A stretch of 64,000 nt of DNA from Calycina herbarum (lineage: Eukaryota; Ascomycota; Leotiomycetes; Helotiales; Pezizellaceae), in the NCBI GenBank assembly GCA_001414485.1, contig LLEY01000071.1, positions 62,001 through 126,000 of the forward strand, written 5' to 3'. Within the stretch, counting starts at the first letter, position 1, and each line of letters begins with the position of its first letter. This document shows, piece by piece, positions 11,563-22,705 of this stretch. Both the position numbers and the translations under genes were made by a program. The notes beneath the pieces are model-generated. The model was not told where the DNA came from, made no database searches, and worked only from the letters and a program-made list of their open reading frames with translations.

Positions 11563-11903
11563 CAAGCAGTGGTACCAAGCAAGGTTGACTACATGGTGGG
11601 CATATTATCGTACATGACCCCCTTTCCATTCTACCTATCAAATCTCCAATTGGATTTCTAATCTTTTTCTACCTTCAACACCAATAGGATACCCGTTCCA
11701 CCAGTAAAAAGGAAACTCCGTACCTCAAGCCAAACTCCTCCTCCACATGGGAGTAATTCGAGTCCGGTACAAGGGCCACATTTACACCAAAAAACCGGCC
11801 TTGAATTCCTAACCGACCCCCAAGCGAAAAAAAATCTACAAATCACCAAAACACCCTCCTCAAACGGGAGATATTACAAAACCACAGCAAAACAGAAGCA
11901 TTA

Positions 11904-11997
11904 TGGAGAATGCAAGAATCGAACTCGCGACCTCTCCCAATAGAGGGTCTCATAGAGACCATGCTAAGGGAACATTATACCACTAAACCAATTCCCC
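11904..11997 (-). tRNA. tRNA-Ala (anticodon AGC) with 22-nt intron
   Basis: On the minus strand a full cloverleaf can be folded: acceptor GGGGAAT paired with ATTCTCC, discriminator A at 11904, a short D arm with TTTAGTGGTAT, anticodon stem TTCCC paired with GGGAG (one U-G), loop TT-AGC-A/T, a 5-nt variable loop, and T arm GCGAG-TTCGATT-CTTGC. The third acceptor pair is G3:U70, the alanine identity element, which agrees with anticodon AGC. A 22-nt intron (11940-11961) sits one base 3' of the anticodon, the standard eukaryotic position. It lies between two decayed genes. Confidence 0.85.
11940..11961 (-). other. tRNA-Ala intron
   Basis: The 22 bases between position 37 and position 38 of the tRNA must be removed to close the 5-bp anticodon stem and 7-nt loop. 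The location matches the canonical intron site of nuclear tRNAs. Confidence 0.75.
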
Positions 11998-11999
11998 GC

Positions 12000-13030
12000 T
12001 TTAATGCTGATTGAATGAAGAAAAGTCCGTTATTTGAATTTTTGATGGTTTTTGTTTGTGGGGTGGGGCAGTGGGGACACAGGTGCTAAAATATATGGGG
12101 AAAAGAAGGGTTGTTGTTACTTCTAGAGATTGAGATTTCATCCTAAATTCCCGGGAAATGTCAGTTAGGGCTAATTAGGCGAGAGGATGATTTTGTTCAT
12201 TAAGTTCGAGATATTGAATAAATCGTCAATAGGTTAGTGGAGAACACCATTTGATGATACCAAAGTCACTATACAATAGTAGGTAAGTATTATAGGTGAA
12301 GTACGTTTTGGAGGGTCTGGTAGGGTCACGTGAGACGAAACGTGACTGGCCCTCCATCGATAATCTCCTCAGAATTTTACTCGAGTATTATCACTTATAT
12401 TCTTCTACTTTCTTATAATTATATCTAGGTATAATTTCAAAACAGAAATATTTTATTAGAAGATATAGAAAAATAAGTAATATAAACAAATTACTTTGAA
12501 AATACTTAGAACTACAAAATATCTATTAACTTACTTTTTAGTAAGTCTAGTAGTTTAGTTTAATTATTCTAAACTTCCAGTATAATATAACTTAGTAGGT
12601 ATGATATACTAGGACGATGAGACGGAAATTTAAGTTTCGTGGGTTAGCAAGGTTGAAAGTTGAAAGAAAAAGTCATTTATATGATCACAAGGTGTTTACT
12701 TTCCCACAAGTCCAAAAGGCATCGAGAAAGATACATCGACAAAATTTGGTTTATTTCATCATAAGTAATATGTAAAATCCAGTTTTTAGAACCCTTCCCT
12801 TCATATCTTTTTATACACCCAACGGGCGATCCATTCTAATATATACATAAAATCCAACTCTAAACCACCTTTAGAATGGAACCTAAGCATAAAGGCCAAT
12901 AAGCCCAGGCGTCTGAGTTTACTGAGATAAGGCTACGGTTGGCGAGAAACGCCACATCGTCCATCGTGAACGCGTGACCAGCCTCAGCATCAGCCAACAG
13001 CGCCACCCCCAAGTAGCCCGATGAATTTGT
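12000..13030. other. intergenic, includes AT-rich patch and an imperfect palindrome
   Basis: No gene is seen. 12380-12600 is an AT-rich RIP-like patch. At 12311-12354 an imperfect palindrome is built from GTCACGT and ACGTGAC (12325-12346) nested inside GGAGGG and CCCTCC. A 91-codon minus-strand frame at 12860-13135 overlaps the start of the HET pseudogene and is probably a shadow. Confidence 0.5.
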
Positions 13031-13031
13031 C

Positions 13032-14206
13032 ATGACCGAATTCTGGGGCAGCAATATTCCTCCATACGCAGTCCTATCACATACATGGGGCAACAATGGC
13101 GAAGAGGTTACCTTCAGAGATTTGGAGAATGGCACTGGGAAACAGAAATCCGGCTATGAAAAGCTCAAGTTCTGCGGAAGGCAAGCCGCCAGCGACAATT
13201 TGCAATTTTTCTGGGTGGACACCTGCTGCATTGATAAGTCTAGTAGTGCGGAGCTTTCTGAGGCCATCAATTCAATGTTTCGATGGTATCAAAAATCCGC
13301 TAAAGGTTACAAACCAAGCACATGTTCAGGACTGTTGGCGCTCCTTTTGCTCCAGCCGATGGTTTACTCGAGGCTGGACGCTTCAAGAAATTGGTCGTGT
13401 ACTCCGTTTATCCCCCCTCTCGATTTCTTATATTCAGCGAGTGGGAGAGTAGTCCTTTTTCTCTATATGACGAACTTTCATATTTTTGACGAGAATATAC
13501 TGACTTGTGTATAGTCGCCATGAATTCGGTCGAGTTTTTCTCTCGTGAAGGAACCATACTTTGTGACAGACGATCCTTAGAATCGGATATCCATTCAATC
13601 ACGGGAATTGCCGTTGAAGCCCTCCGCGGAGCGAAATGATCGAGTTTCAGTGTTTCGGAAAGAATGTCGTGGGCTAGTAACCGCAAAATCACCCGTGAAG
13701 AAGATAGAGCATACTGTCTCCTCGGAATTTTTGATGTTTTCATTCCGCTGATATACGGCGAGGGGGAAAATGCCTTCAAGCGACTCGAGCAGGAGATTGA
13801 GCGATCGTCAAAATCAAGTGCTACCCCTGCTCCCCCACAATCGATCCAGTCTGCGAAGCATTCGTCGAAATCGAGTGACAACTCTGCTTCCCAGAAATCC
13901 ACCCAGTCTACGAAAGATTCTTCAAAATCAAGCGACGCGGGTGCTTATACAAAAAAGACACGGCCTATGAAGCATTCATCGAAGCAGGATCCCATCCCTC
14001 CCCCCATACTTCCAGGGGTCTCGCCCTATTCTAGCTCTACGGCTATAGTGAAGTACAATTATGAACCGAAATCACACCATGAATTGAAACTCGTGAAGGG
14101 AGAGTTCATATAGAGCGTCTCCATGCTTAATATATATTAGTGGACTGGAAATCATAGAGATTGCAAGCCTAGATTATTCCCGGGTAACCACGTCGTTTTT
14201 GGGCCG
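13032..14206 (+). pseudogene. HET-domain protein pseudogene fused to a C-terminal SH3 domain
   Basis: The first frame carries a clear HET domain start: IPPYAVLSHTWG, then FFWVDTCCIDKSSSAELSEAI and MFRWYQKSAK. A frameshift near 13310-13330 moves the frame; the next HET motif, SSRWFTRGWTLQE, lies at ~13345-13400. A degraded stretch follows, then WASNRKITREEDRAYCLLGIFDV and IPLIYGEGENAFKRLEQEI (13663-13800), the usual HET domain end. A Ser/Lys-rich linker (13800-14030) leads to an SH3-like domain at 14040-14206: AIVKYNYEPKSHHELKLVKGEFI, two stops, WTGNHRDCKPRLFPGNHVVF. HET proteins act in heterokaryon incompatibility; SH3 domains bind Pro-rich peptides. The gene cannot make a full protein. Confidence 0.8.
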
Positions 14207-14900
14207 GCAACTGCAACAGCAATTTCCTCCCATAAACCGGCTAGGTTATAGGGCGAGTTGATATTTGACGAGCTTACAGTCATTACTGATATTATAGGCC
14301 CATTTCTCTTTTTGCTAATACAAGACTAACTTGAAGTTCAGGCATTCCGGAACGAGCAATGGTTATATGGCCATTACAATGGCAAAGCTGGTATTTTCCT
14401 ATCACAATATGTACGCCTTCTCGATTGAGGTGACGCTAAGTGGAGAATTTGAATCTGTGATGTTTCTAATCTGAAGTTTGATAGCAGCTAGATATTCTTG
14501 AGTTTTATACAGATGTAGACTTCAAGCATTTCTCTCGATATTAAACACTCTTTCAACCACTAAAATTGAGATCTCCTCAAACCGACGCAAAGAGATGTCT
14601 CACTACTTTGATCCCTCTGCATCAACATTGTTTTGCGGACATCGGTAAGTATCCTGCTGATAGTCTAAACCCGACCATAAAAAATAATCATGGCCTGGAT
14701 TATTATGTAGCTCTCGCGGGCCTCCAATACTTTGGAGAAATACGACGCAAGCATCGTAATTGAAGAACTATTCTAGCCAGGTACTTGCCAAACTAAGCAA
14801 GCTAGACGCTATCGTGTTCCTCCAGCTCACAATTCCAGACCTCGCAAGACTCGAACTTTGTTTCACAATACGCGATTAAACAGGACAACAAACTTTCATC
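14207..14900. other. intergenic, no gene seen
   Basis: Moderately AT-rich sequence after the HET-SH3 pseudogene. A 65-codon plus-strand frame (14566-14763) has no recognisable content and no splice context. Nothing else can be supported. Confidence 0.5.
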
Positions 14901-15419
14901 ATGTCTTCATCCACGGCAATGAGATATCTTGCCAATTCTATCAGCACAAAAACATCAATACAACCCCTTCAAACATTCTCTCAGCTCACAAAATCACAAC
15001 CCCTCACCCGAAATTCCCTAACCAAACACACCAAAATTTCTCCTCTCACAACCTTACACTTCAAAACCAAGCCATCACCAATCAAAATCTAAATACGAAC
15101 CTTCTGCCACGTAGACCAAATCCCAAGCCAAGAAAGGAGAAAAGAAGATGACAAGGCGAAAGCCACCAGAGCAGAAAAATGGGCTACGTTCTTGAGTTGG
15201 ATGGGAATCACCGCTTGGACTTGGTGTACTGCAATGGATAGAATGAAGGATCAAAGGGAATTGTATGAGGCAGAATTGGGGAGGAAGGAGGTTGTTATTA
15301 AGGAGTTGAAGGAGAAGTTTAAGGGGTTTGAGAAGGAAGAGGGGGGAGGGGAAGTGAGAATGGTTTCTGAGGTTGGCACGTTGGGGTGGGAGAAGGCTCC
15401 TATGCTTTGTAATTTTTAG
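14901..15419 (+). pseudogene. small gene or pseudogene, one in-frame stop
   Basis: A frame starts at ATG 14901 (MSSSTAMRYLANSIST, a basic, Ser/Thr-rich start like a mitochondrial presequence), meets a TAA at 15090-15092, and stays open in the same frame to the stop at 15417-15419. The second part reads WATFLSWMGITAWTWCTAM (a possible membrane segment) followed by a charged helix (ELYEAELGRKEVVIKELKEKF). The single stop could be a CAA to TAA change, or a small intron that I cannot place may remove it. I do not recognise a family; real coding status is uncertain. Confidence 0.4.
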
Positions 15420-15774
15420 ATTGACTCGCATTAAAGATTTACGAACACCGCTGCTTGATCGATTGTAAAGACTTCCTTCTATTGCTACCAGATTGTGTTG
15501 CTGGCCAGATTAGAAGAATTGTAGTTGGGTGTAGATTACAGACCACAATGTCTGCCACACCTCGCATCCTCCAGCTGAGAAATGTTTGTAAAGAAAGAGT
15601 GATGAAGAAATCAAGAACTACAGAACGGTTTTTTGGTCCCTCTCAGAAGCAGTCACCTTTTCCCAGGATATCTGCAATGAGAGAACAACCGTAGAATACG
15701 CACTTGCAGCCACCCTTTCCCAAGTAACCCAAAAGAGGGCTGGAAATCGTGAATATGGAGAACTTTCCTCATGC
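15420..15774. other. intergenic, 3' flank between convergent genes
   Basis: Short region between the plus-strand frame ending at 15419 and the minus-strand gene ending at 15775. Open frames here are shadows or continuations of alternative frames. No further feature is seen. Confidence 0.5.
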
Positions 15775-16840
15775 CTAATAATTGAACTTGTTGTACTGGC
15801 TGTACGTGGTGTTTTCGTTCTTGATTTTGACATTGAGGCCTGAGCTTCTGCCAACTGATTGTTCTTTCTTTGGTCGAGGTGCTGGTATTTTTCGCCAATG
15901 CTATTGACAACATGATTATTATATTTAAGAAAGAGTTGGGTTAGAAACAACTTACTGCGTTGACGAAAACATCATCACTGGAAGTGCGTTCTCTGCCTGG
16001 CATGAGCTCTGCAACATTTCTCTGTTGGTATATTCATTAGTTCCTAGCCTCTGAAATTCATGCTGGATATTACATACCTTAAGTTTCCTGGCAGCGTTCT
16101 CCAACTCCCGTAATTGCTGAATGGCACGAAGTTTCTGCTGATTTGCTTCACGTATGCTGTCTTGGGAAACTTTGAGTCGCTTTTCAGCACGCTCTCTGCC
16201 CTCGGTGGCTTCTCGAGCACGATTCTGAGACTCTAGGAGACGCTTGTTTGCACCATCCTTCTCTTGATTTGCCTTGCAAACTTTGATATTCATTTGCAAA
16301 TTCTTGATGTCCTTTAACAATCCCCGAGTATCAAACTTGATGGTCAACGAGCGTTCTGCGGTCTTCTTGATTCGTTGCACTTGTGCAAATTTGATATTCT
16401 TTCCCGAAGCCTCCATGGAGCTGATATGATCCTTATGCTCCTCGTATTTTCTGCGGAGGTCGGTAATTTTGTTTTCAATCTGACCTGCTCTAACTTGCAC
16501 GGCGTCAAATTCTTCTTGATCATCAGCGGTAGACAAGTGTTCGTCGTCGTTGATGTTGACCAGAGCTAACTCGCATAGGGCGTGGTGCGTTGATGTCATC
16601 CATGTTTTCCTCCAACCTAATCAATGAATCCTCTGCCGTCGCAATGAGCAAAGGTCCCTCGGCACTCGATGGTTTATCGCGATAAACGTTGATGATGCCG
16701 TTATTTACGAGGTACTGAATAGCGTAGGTGCCTCCTTGGGGTTGAAAGTTGTGGCAAACATTTTGAGGATTATGACCAGAAGTAATGAAAGAAGCAGGCT
16801 GTCGGGGAAGGTCCCAGACGCTCTCTTCGCTGTCCGACAT
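15775..16840 (-). CDS. coiled-coil protein, function unknown (4 exons)
   Basis: Start at ATG 16840 (MSDSEESVWDLPRQPASF). The 3' part is well defined: exon to 16078, intron 16022-16077 (GTATGT ... CTAAT ... CAG, 56 nt), exon 15956-16021, intron 15901-15955 (GTAAGT, TCTAAC, ATAG, 55 nt), last exon 15775-15900; phases agree. The first intron lies between about 16525 and 16580 because the frame must shift there; a 46-nt GTCAAC...CAAG intron fits the phase but other choices exist. The product is roughly 300 residues. Residues ~1-95 are polar; ~100-250 are a charged coiled coil (RREYEEHKD-like and KRLLESQNRAREATEGRERAEKRL); the end is basic (WRKIPAPRPKKEQSV). No known family recognised. Confidence 0.65.
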
Positions 16841-17751
16841 AGTGAGATGCCAGATGGAAATTCGATTTGAGGAGATCGGGTTCTTAGGATGAAGTAGAGG
16901 GCGAGTAGAAATTTAGACGAAGGTAAGTGTCAAATGAATTGCTTCCTCGTTGCCGCTCTCCTGGCGGTGGTTAGCTGATCGAAATTCGATAGTGAGGTTG
17001 TTCTGACAACCCAAGAAAGAAAAGAGGTATGAAGCGATCTGGCCTTTCAAGAAAGGTGAGGTCAGGTATGTTGTGGCTGAGGTGTTGTTGAGGAGGAGAA
17101 GAAGAGGAAGAGGCAAAAGAGAAAGTTGAGGCTCTGGAAGATTATAAAGAGTGGAGTCTTCCTAAGCGAGATGCGGGGATTGTACTCAATAGTGAAGCCA
17201 ACATCCAGAGAAAGTAAATTGTGTTACTCTCAGTGCAATGGGAATCACAGAGCCTGGAGTCAAGTGATGGTGAAGTTGAAGTCATGAGAAGAACTGCGAG
17301 GGAGAGCAGTTAGCTTCTGGTGGTAGAGTAATAAGATGTCCAAAGGAAGTGTAACCCAATTTACTAGAGCTGAGTATCTGGTAATCTGAGTTCGAAAAAA
17401 GTTTGTTTGGTTGGTGGAAGTGATTGAAAAGAAGAGTGTTGTTCTGGCAAGACTTATGAAAAACCCACCCGGCACTGAGGCAGACCACCTGATAATGACC
17501 CCCACTCGTTCCTTCCTTCCTTATTGAACTTCTGGACTTGGTTCATCTAACAATGACTTTCACACTAAAAAAGAGAGAGATCCGTAAGAAATAATACGTC
17601 ATCCTTGCAATCATTGGGCAAAATTGTACTCCAACAGTCCAACTTGATAAATCAATTTCTTGTCGATGAACTTCGTAAAGAATCCTTCCTTATACATCTA
17701 AGTTACTCCAGCATCAATCTAAGTACGAGTCTTCATCTTGATCTAAGTCCC
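16841..17751. other. intergenic between two minus-strand genes
   Basis: Holds the upstream region of the coiled-coil gene (from 16841) and the 3' flank of the DUF3176-like gene that ends at 17752. Minus-strand frames of 60-80 codons at 16913-17116 and 17260-17505 lack domains. No gene called. Confidence 0.55.
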
Positions 17752-19937
17752 CTAACGATACAAGAGACCAGCCCCGCCATCCTTCTTGATAAGAGGAGTT
17801 TTGTCTTCATCTTCCCCATCCCCCAAAACAAAACCATGGCTCATTTGAAAGCGAAGTTTTACTCTTCCAAGTTCCTTATTCAACGGTTGCACACCACTTG
17901 GATGTTTCTCGAGTACCTTTTGGACCTATTGTGTGGAAAATTAGCTGTTGAAATTGATAAAAAAATGATATGAGGTTTTGAAGGGCTTACCTCCAGGTTC
18001 CTCATTGCGGTTGCGATTGATGACACAGTTGCGTCGTGGCTCACACCATTTCGTGAAAATGCGAAAGATCCCAGGAGTACGGCCGCGGTGCTCGAGATAA
18101 TTGCGAGGCCGTATGAGATATACAAGAAGCGTGGTTCGTAGTTGTAGACTGTTTTCGTGGAGGTGGTGGTTACGTTGGTCATTTCTTTATTACTTTTCAG
18201 CACTATGTTAGTAGGGAAATTTCAGGACTCTTTGGGGGATCTCAAGGATTAGAGAAGACAACATACCATAGATCTGGGTTGCTTAAAATACTTAAACTTG
18301 TATTCAAAGAAAACTCTTCAATTCCATGTGACAATGAAATGTTTCGGAGATCATCAGAGTGGTTCGAGTCCTGTATTTGCGTTTCTCGGTTCTTCATAGC
18401 TTTGTCCATGATACTGACCTGTCTCAAAAGTGCTAAACTGGTCATCATGATGTTACTTTGAGGCGTTTCGGTATATGCTGTATCCGCGATCGCGCCCCAG
18501 GCAGATGGCTTTAATAAGTGGCTTGCGACAAGTCTGAAAAGCTCACAGAATGGGCCGTCGGTTTGGACTCCGTTTACAACAACCCTTTTCCTGGTAGGAG
18601 AAACTGGATCTCCATACGTGATATTTTTAACGTTGATCGCTGCAGCATGGTTCGTAAAAACAACCTCAAGTAACACAGAAGTATTGTGAAGCCCGCAACT
18701 GATATATTCCATGTTCTTACGGATCATCGAGTGGTCGTCAAAATAGTTCGCAATTGCAATCATGATTTCCCCAGAGAGCCTACCTATGCTAGCTCTCGTG
18801 ATGACAGTAGAATTCCAGATGGAATGGCCAATACTGTCGCTTCGCATAGCCGCAAAATATCCTATTCCGCCAAAGGTATGCCGCCCGTTAGACAAAGGGT
18901 ATGTCCATGTAAAGTTATCCTGCAGACGCTCTGATATATTCCGAGGTTCTGGGAAAACCAGACTTCTTATTGGGGATTCAAGTCCTTTTGCATTCTTGAG
19001 TACCCCCCATAGCGGGACTCTAACCGAATTGTTGGCCGCTGTGCATCGGAGTAGTGGAATGAAGCTCCGAATCTCGTATGACATATTGGCATTAGAGGCA
19101 GGGGGCACAATTCCTCCTGTTCTGCCTGTAGTAGCGACACCATTGACAATTCGGGCCAATGGAGCATCGTATTGCTTACTTAATGTCATATTGGAGATAC
19201 CAATATTGAGGACCTCCATGTTTGCGGATGTCACCATTTGTAAGTCTCGGATAGACAGAGTGGCGGGCGCGAAGAGTGAAGCTATCGGTAAAAGCCTAAA
19301 TACAACGAAATTTGTAAGTCGTAGCGGAAAAGGATAACAAAGATGAGTTTACCACAGAAGCAGTCCAAGACCAAATGTAAGAGGAATTCTCGAGAGAAGT
19401 TCCCAGTTGTGGAAACTAAAGATGTTGGTCCCCATGCCAAATGCGTCATTGATAGACGAAACAGAAAGGGGGAGGTTTCGAAGTTGTTTCCAAAGATATT
19501 GTGTGTACGCGATTCCAACTGCCGTTTTTAGCATGAGATTGATAAAAATCGCGAACCCATTTCCAATGCTACCAGAAAATTAGCAGAAGTAACTACAAGG
19601 ATGAGTCAGAGAGATACTTTAGGGCCCATTGCTGACGACGAGAATCTCCAACAACCCGTCCGTCAAGCCAGCTATAATAGGCATGGTGACCTCCAGCAAA
19701 CGCCATACCAGCTGCAAGACAGCCAACCATCATTAGGGGCGAGAGCCAATGTAGTCTTCGATGCGCAGCATTCTGGTATGGATCGACTTGTGCTCGTTCG
19801 ATGGATAGGCTTGTTTGCTTGCTCCAAGGCTCATTTCCGCGCAGGGTGTCTGTATCCATGGAAGAATCTGGGGAAGAGTTTAGGCGCTCCTCCGATCGAG
19901 TTCGAAGGCCGGTTCGTAGAGGTAGTTTGAATCTCAT
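17752..19937 (-). CDS. DUF3176-type multi-pass membrane protein (5 exons)
   Basis: Exons 19618-19937, 19353-19568, 18267-19295, 17991-18192 and 17752-17925 give 646 residues with consistent phases. Introns of 49, 57, 74 and 65 nt carry GTATCT/GTAAAC/GTATGT/GTAAGC donors; the third needs the acceptor after GCTGAAAAG (18193), because the nearer TAG acceptor would run into a stop. Membrane segments are visible at ~80-105 (LSPLMMVGCLAAGMAFAGG), ~108-130 (NGFAIFINLMLKTAVGIAYT), ~160-185 (PLTFGLGLLLWLLPIASLFAP) and ~540-562 (LYISYGLAIISSTAAVLLGSF), with a long extracellular-like loop of ~350 residues rich in N-x-S/T sites between the last two. This layout matches the fungal DUF3176 family, whose function is unknown. 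The N-terminal 70 residues are polar and cytosolic-like. Confidence 0.8.
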
Positions 19938-21376
19938 TTTGGAGTTTTGTCTGGTAGAAAATAGTGCCTGTAGAAAGAAAGAGCAATTATATGTAAACAC
20001 CAACATCGAAGGGAATTTTGAGATATATATCCTCGGTGCAAAGCGAAGGATGAATACCATCAAAAGCAAGACAGACTGAGGCACCACTTCTCACTCATTC
20101 CACTACTCACTGATACAATAGAGAACCACAACGGAGCTCTCAACAGACACATGTTGAGGGATTCCGTTTCAACCCGGTGCAAAAACAAGAAGTACGATGA
20201 AGAAATCGGTTCTCAAACTTCCAACTTGTGATTCCTCCAAGACTCCTGCATCATGTAATCACACTCTGCTATGCGGATGAACTCATTGGAAAATGCAAGC
20301 TAAAATCAAACAAATGATATTGTCAGGAGGGGGGAATTGCATGTTGGTGTTGTACAAGAAAGAGGTCGCATCGGCCGCGAGGCGGTGCAGAGTTCTGAAT
20401 ATGCAGCTCTGTAACACCAACAACATTTCGTTTCAAAATATACAATTATCCGGATCTGAGAAAGTGGGTGATATAGTTTCGAAAGTCTTGAGGAGGTGAT
20501 AAGAAAAGGGGGAGCGATGATGAAATTTGGTGATTGGTTGAAATGTGGAGGATCCGATGACCTCCCCTCACTTGGCTCTTTGTGAGTGGAGAGCATGTGG
20601 TGAAGCACTTGCTAGCAATTCCGAAATAGCTTCAGCACTCCTACCGAAGTTCGGATGTACATTGAGACGTGAAACAAATACAGTTCTGAGGACGATATAT
20701 AATCATAATTGATATTTGTGAAATTGTGATCGATGTAGAAAAAATGCAAGAACCACGTGAAATCTCACCTGCTGGGAGCAATTATAGACCCGAGACCTTG
20801 AGCGAATCACGAACCAGTTGTAAATCTTCTTTCATACTTCAGCAGTTTATCAATAACTTGGAGGGTGATTCTCTTCCTGGCGTCTTCGTTGGTCGAAATG
20901 CTTTCTATATTTTCGCGTTTGAGCCCGTCCTTCATTTCCGGATTCCTGGTGATTCTGCGATTTTTGATACGGGTCCCCACCTGAGTTCTTCTGCTTTTGG
21001 TGCCCGGGTTGAGTGCTCTGTGATACGACGACAGAGGGATGACATGATAACTGTCGAATCACCCTAAATCTCGTTTGACTTGCCACTTGCCCAAGGTCTA
21101 TCTACAGCCCCGAATTCCTTCAATCTAATCGGAATTAAGAATTGGAACAATTCAATGAGCGAGGAATGACATACCGGAAAGCCAATTCCACCGAGGGATT
21201 ATTTTCAGGCGCTCTTGATCACAGCTTCCATATTCTTCTTCCAGCCACTTCCCAAGAAGCCCATATCCTTTAGCCTTCATTCCTAGCCAGAACATATATC
21301 GTGGGAGCTCGGTGTGGTGATATCCTCCTAATTTATAACTTCTCCCAATTGATTTTCGACCGTCTCCATTGACCTT
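19938..21376. other. intergenic, upstream of the DUF3176-like gene
   Basis: No gene is called. Frames on both strands around 20726-21086 overlap (113 codons plus, 78 codons minus). The minus-strand one is hydrophilic and Gln/Arg-rich but has no start context, domain or splice sites. Confidence 0.5.
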
Positions 21377-22705
21377 TCATCCAGGTTGAACGAAATAAGC
21401 CCGCGGAACAGGAGATCTTCCGTTCCTTCGGGCGCTCTCTCCATCAATCCTTCCCTCATGTGTAAAATCCCCATCGCGTCCAGAATTCCATACACCTTCT
21501 TCCTGTGAGGGTTCATCAATCCTTTCGTACGCATGCAACCCAGTATTCGTCTCGGAATAAGACCGACTTCGGATAGTCGACAGCTTCAAGTCCGCTTGAT
21601 CGGAAGAATAAAAATAATAGGCCCGCGAATTCTGGGATGGTAGTCGTTCGAGGAAAGTCCCTTTGATGAGTTTTCGTAAGAGGGGTTTGAATCGTAGGAG
21701 ACAGGCTGCGATTAAGCACATGCCTGGTTCGACAATCGTCCAGATCATGAGTTCGGCTGATGCCATGGTTCCGTCTGAAATTGCGTCGCTAGCGGAGAAA
21801 TACTTGAAGCGTATGATGGATGACACGAGTCCACTATTGGGGTGCTTGATTAGGAAACCGAGAGCAGATCTAGTTTAGAAAAATGAGACTTACAAGCTTC
21901 CAGTCGAGAATGTGAGTAGCAATCCAAGCTTCTGTGTTTTGGTACTTTTGAAGAACCACTAAATGTCCCAATGTCAGCGTTCATTCTGGCAAGATAAGGA
22001 AAGCAAAGTTTGATAAGGCATACAATAATCGGCAGAGGAAGAACCAAGACAGCAAAATCCGTGACGATATTTGGAAATCCGACCCAGAGAAAGAACATAT
22101 TGATGTTGATACATTTCCCACCAGGAATTGTCCTGTCCCACAAATAACTAAGTGGACGACAAGCAACCATGCCGACAATACCACCCGTGAGGAAATTCGC
22201 AATCATGATAACGGCGAGGACATAGCAAGACCATCGAATCCGACGCATATCAAATATTCGATGATAAAGGACCAAGACGCAAAGTTTTGGGAGCGTCACA
22301 GCAGCTAAGTATAACCAACCGGTCGCCAGTAGACATTTGGCCCAAACAACAATTTTTCCACGTTCCCCCGACAGTACTAAAGCTGCCATGTGTCGACCGA
22401 CCCCTCCATATTTTACCATGGCTGTGAATCTCAAGGTAAGCTTCAATTCTGTTCAGGCACCTCCAAGGATCGGAAACCCCTGACGTACCAATTGCCAAGG
22501 CATCCAAGGATAAGCAAACCAACAACGCGAACCAAATTAAAATATCATCCAACCCAACCTTCCTATCATGAAGCCATCTGGAATAGGTTCTCAGAGCTAC
22601 GAATGCGATTTCCAGCGGAATAAAAACAATTGCGACATAGAGTAACTTCGTCCCATGGTACGCCAATAAATCAGTCGGCGGTTGTCCCGAGGCAATTGAA
22701 CTCAT
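21377..22705 (-). CDS. rhodopsin-domain (PTH11-like) integral membrane protein (4 exons)
   Basis: Exons 22489-22705, 22024-22421, 21894-21958 and 21377-21833 join to 378 residues. Introns: 22422-22488 (GTACGT...CAG, 67 nt), 21959-22023 (GTATGC, GCTGAC, TTTAG, 65 nt) and 21834-21893 (GTAAGT...AATAG, 60 nt). The spliced protein has seven predicted membrane helices: ~17-37, ~51-72, ~98-120, ~128-150, ~175-200, ~210-232 (KLGLLLTFSTGSFGLVSSIIRF) and ~255-275 (IWTIVEPGMCLIAACL). WTIVEPGM, the GLDD motif after helix 1 and CRPLSYLWD in the middle loop are typical of the fungal rhodopsin-domain family that includes PTH11-like receptors. The C-terminal ~100 residues are a hydrophilic cytosolic tail. 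A receptor role is inferred from the family; no ligand can be named. No CFEM domain is present. Confidence 0.85.

Noticed and set aside
20726..21086. Overlapping 113-codon (plus) and 78-codon (minus) frames
   Set aside because: Neither has splice sites, domains or a supported start; the Gln/Arg-rich minus frame is interesting but cannot be backed.
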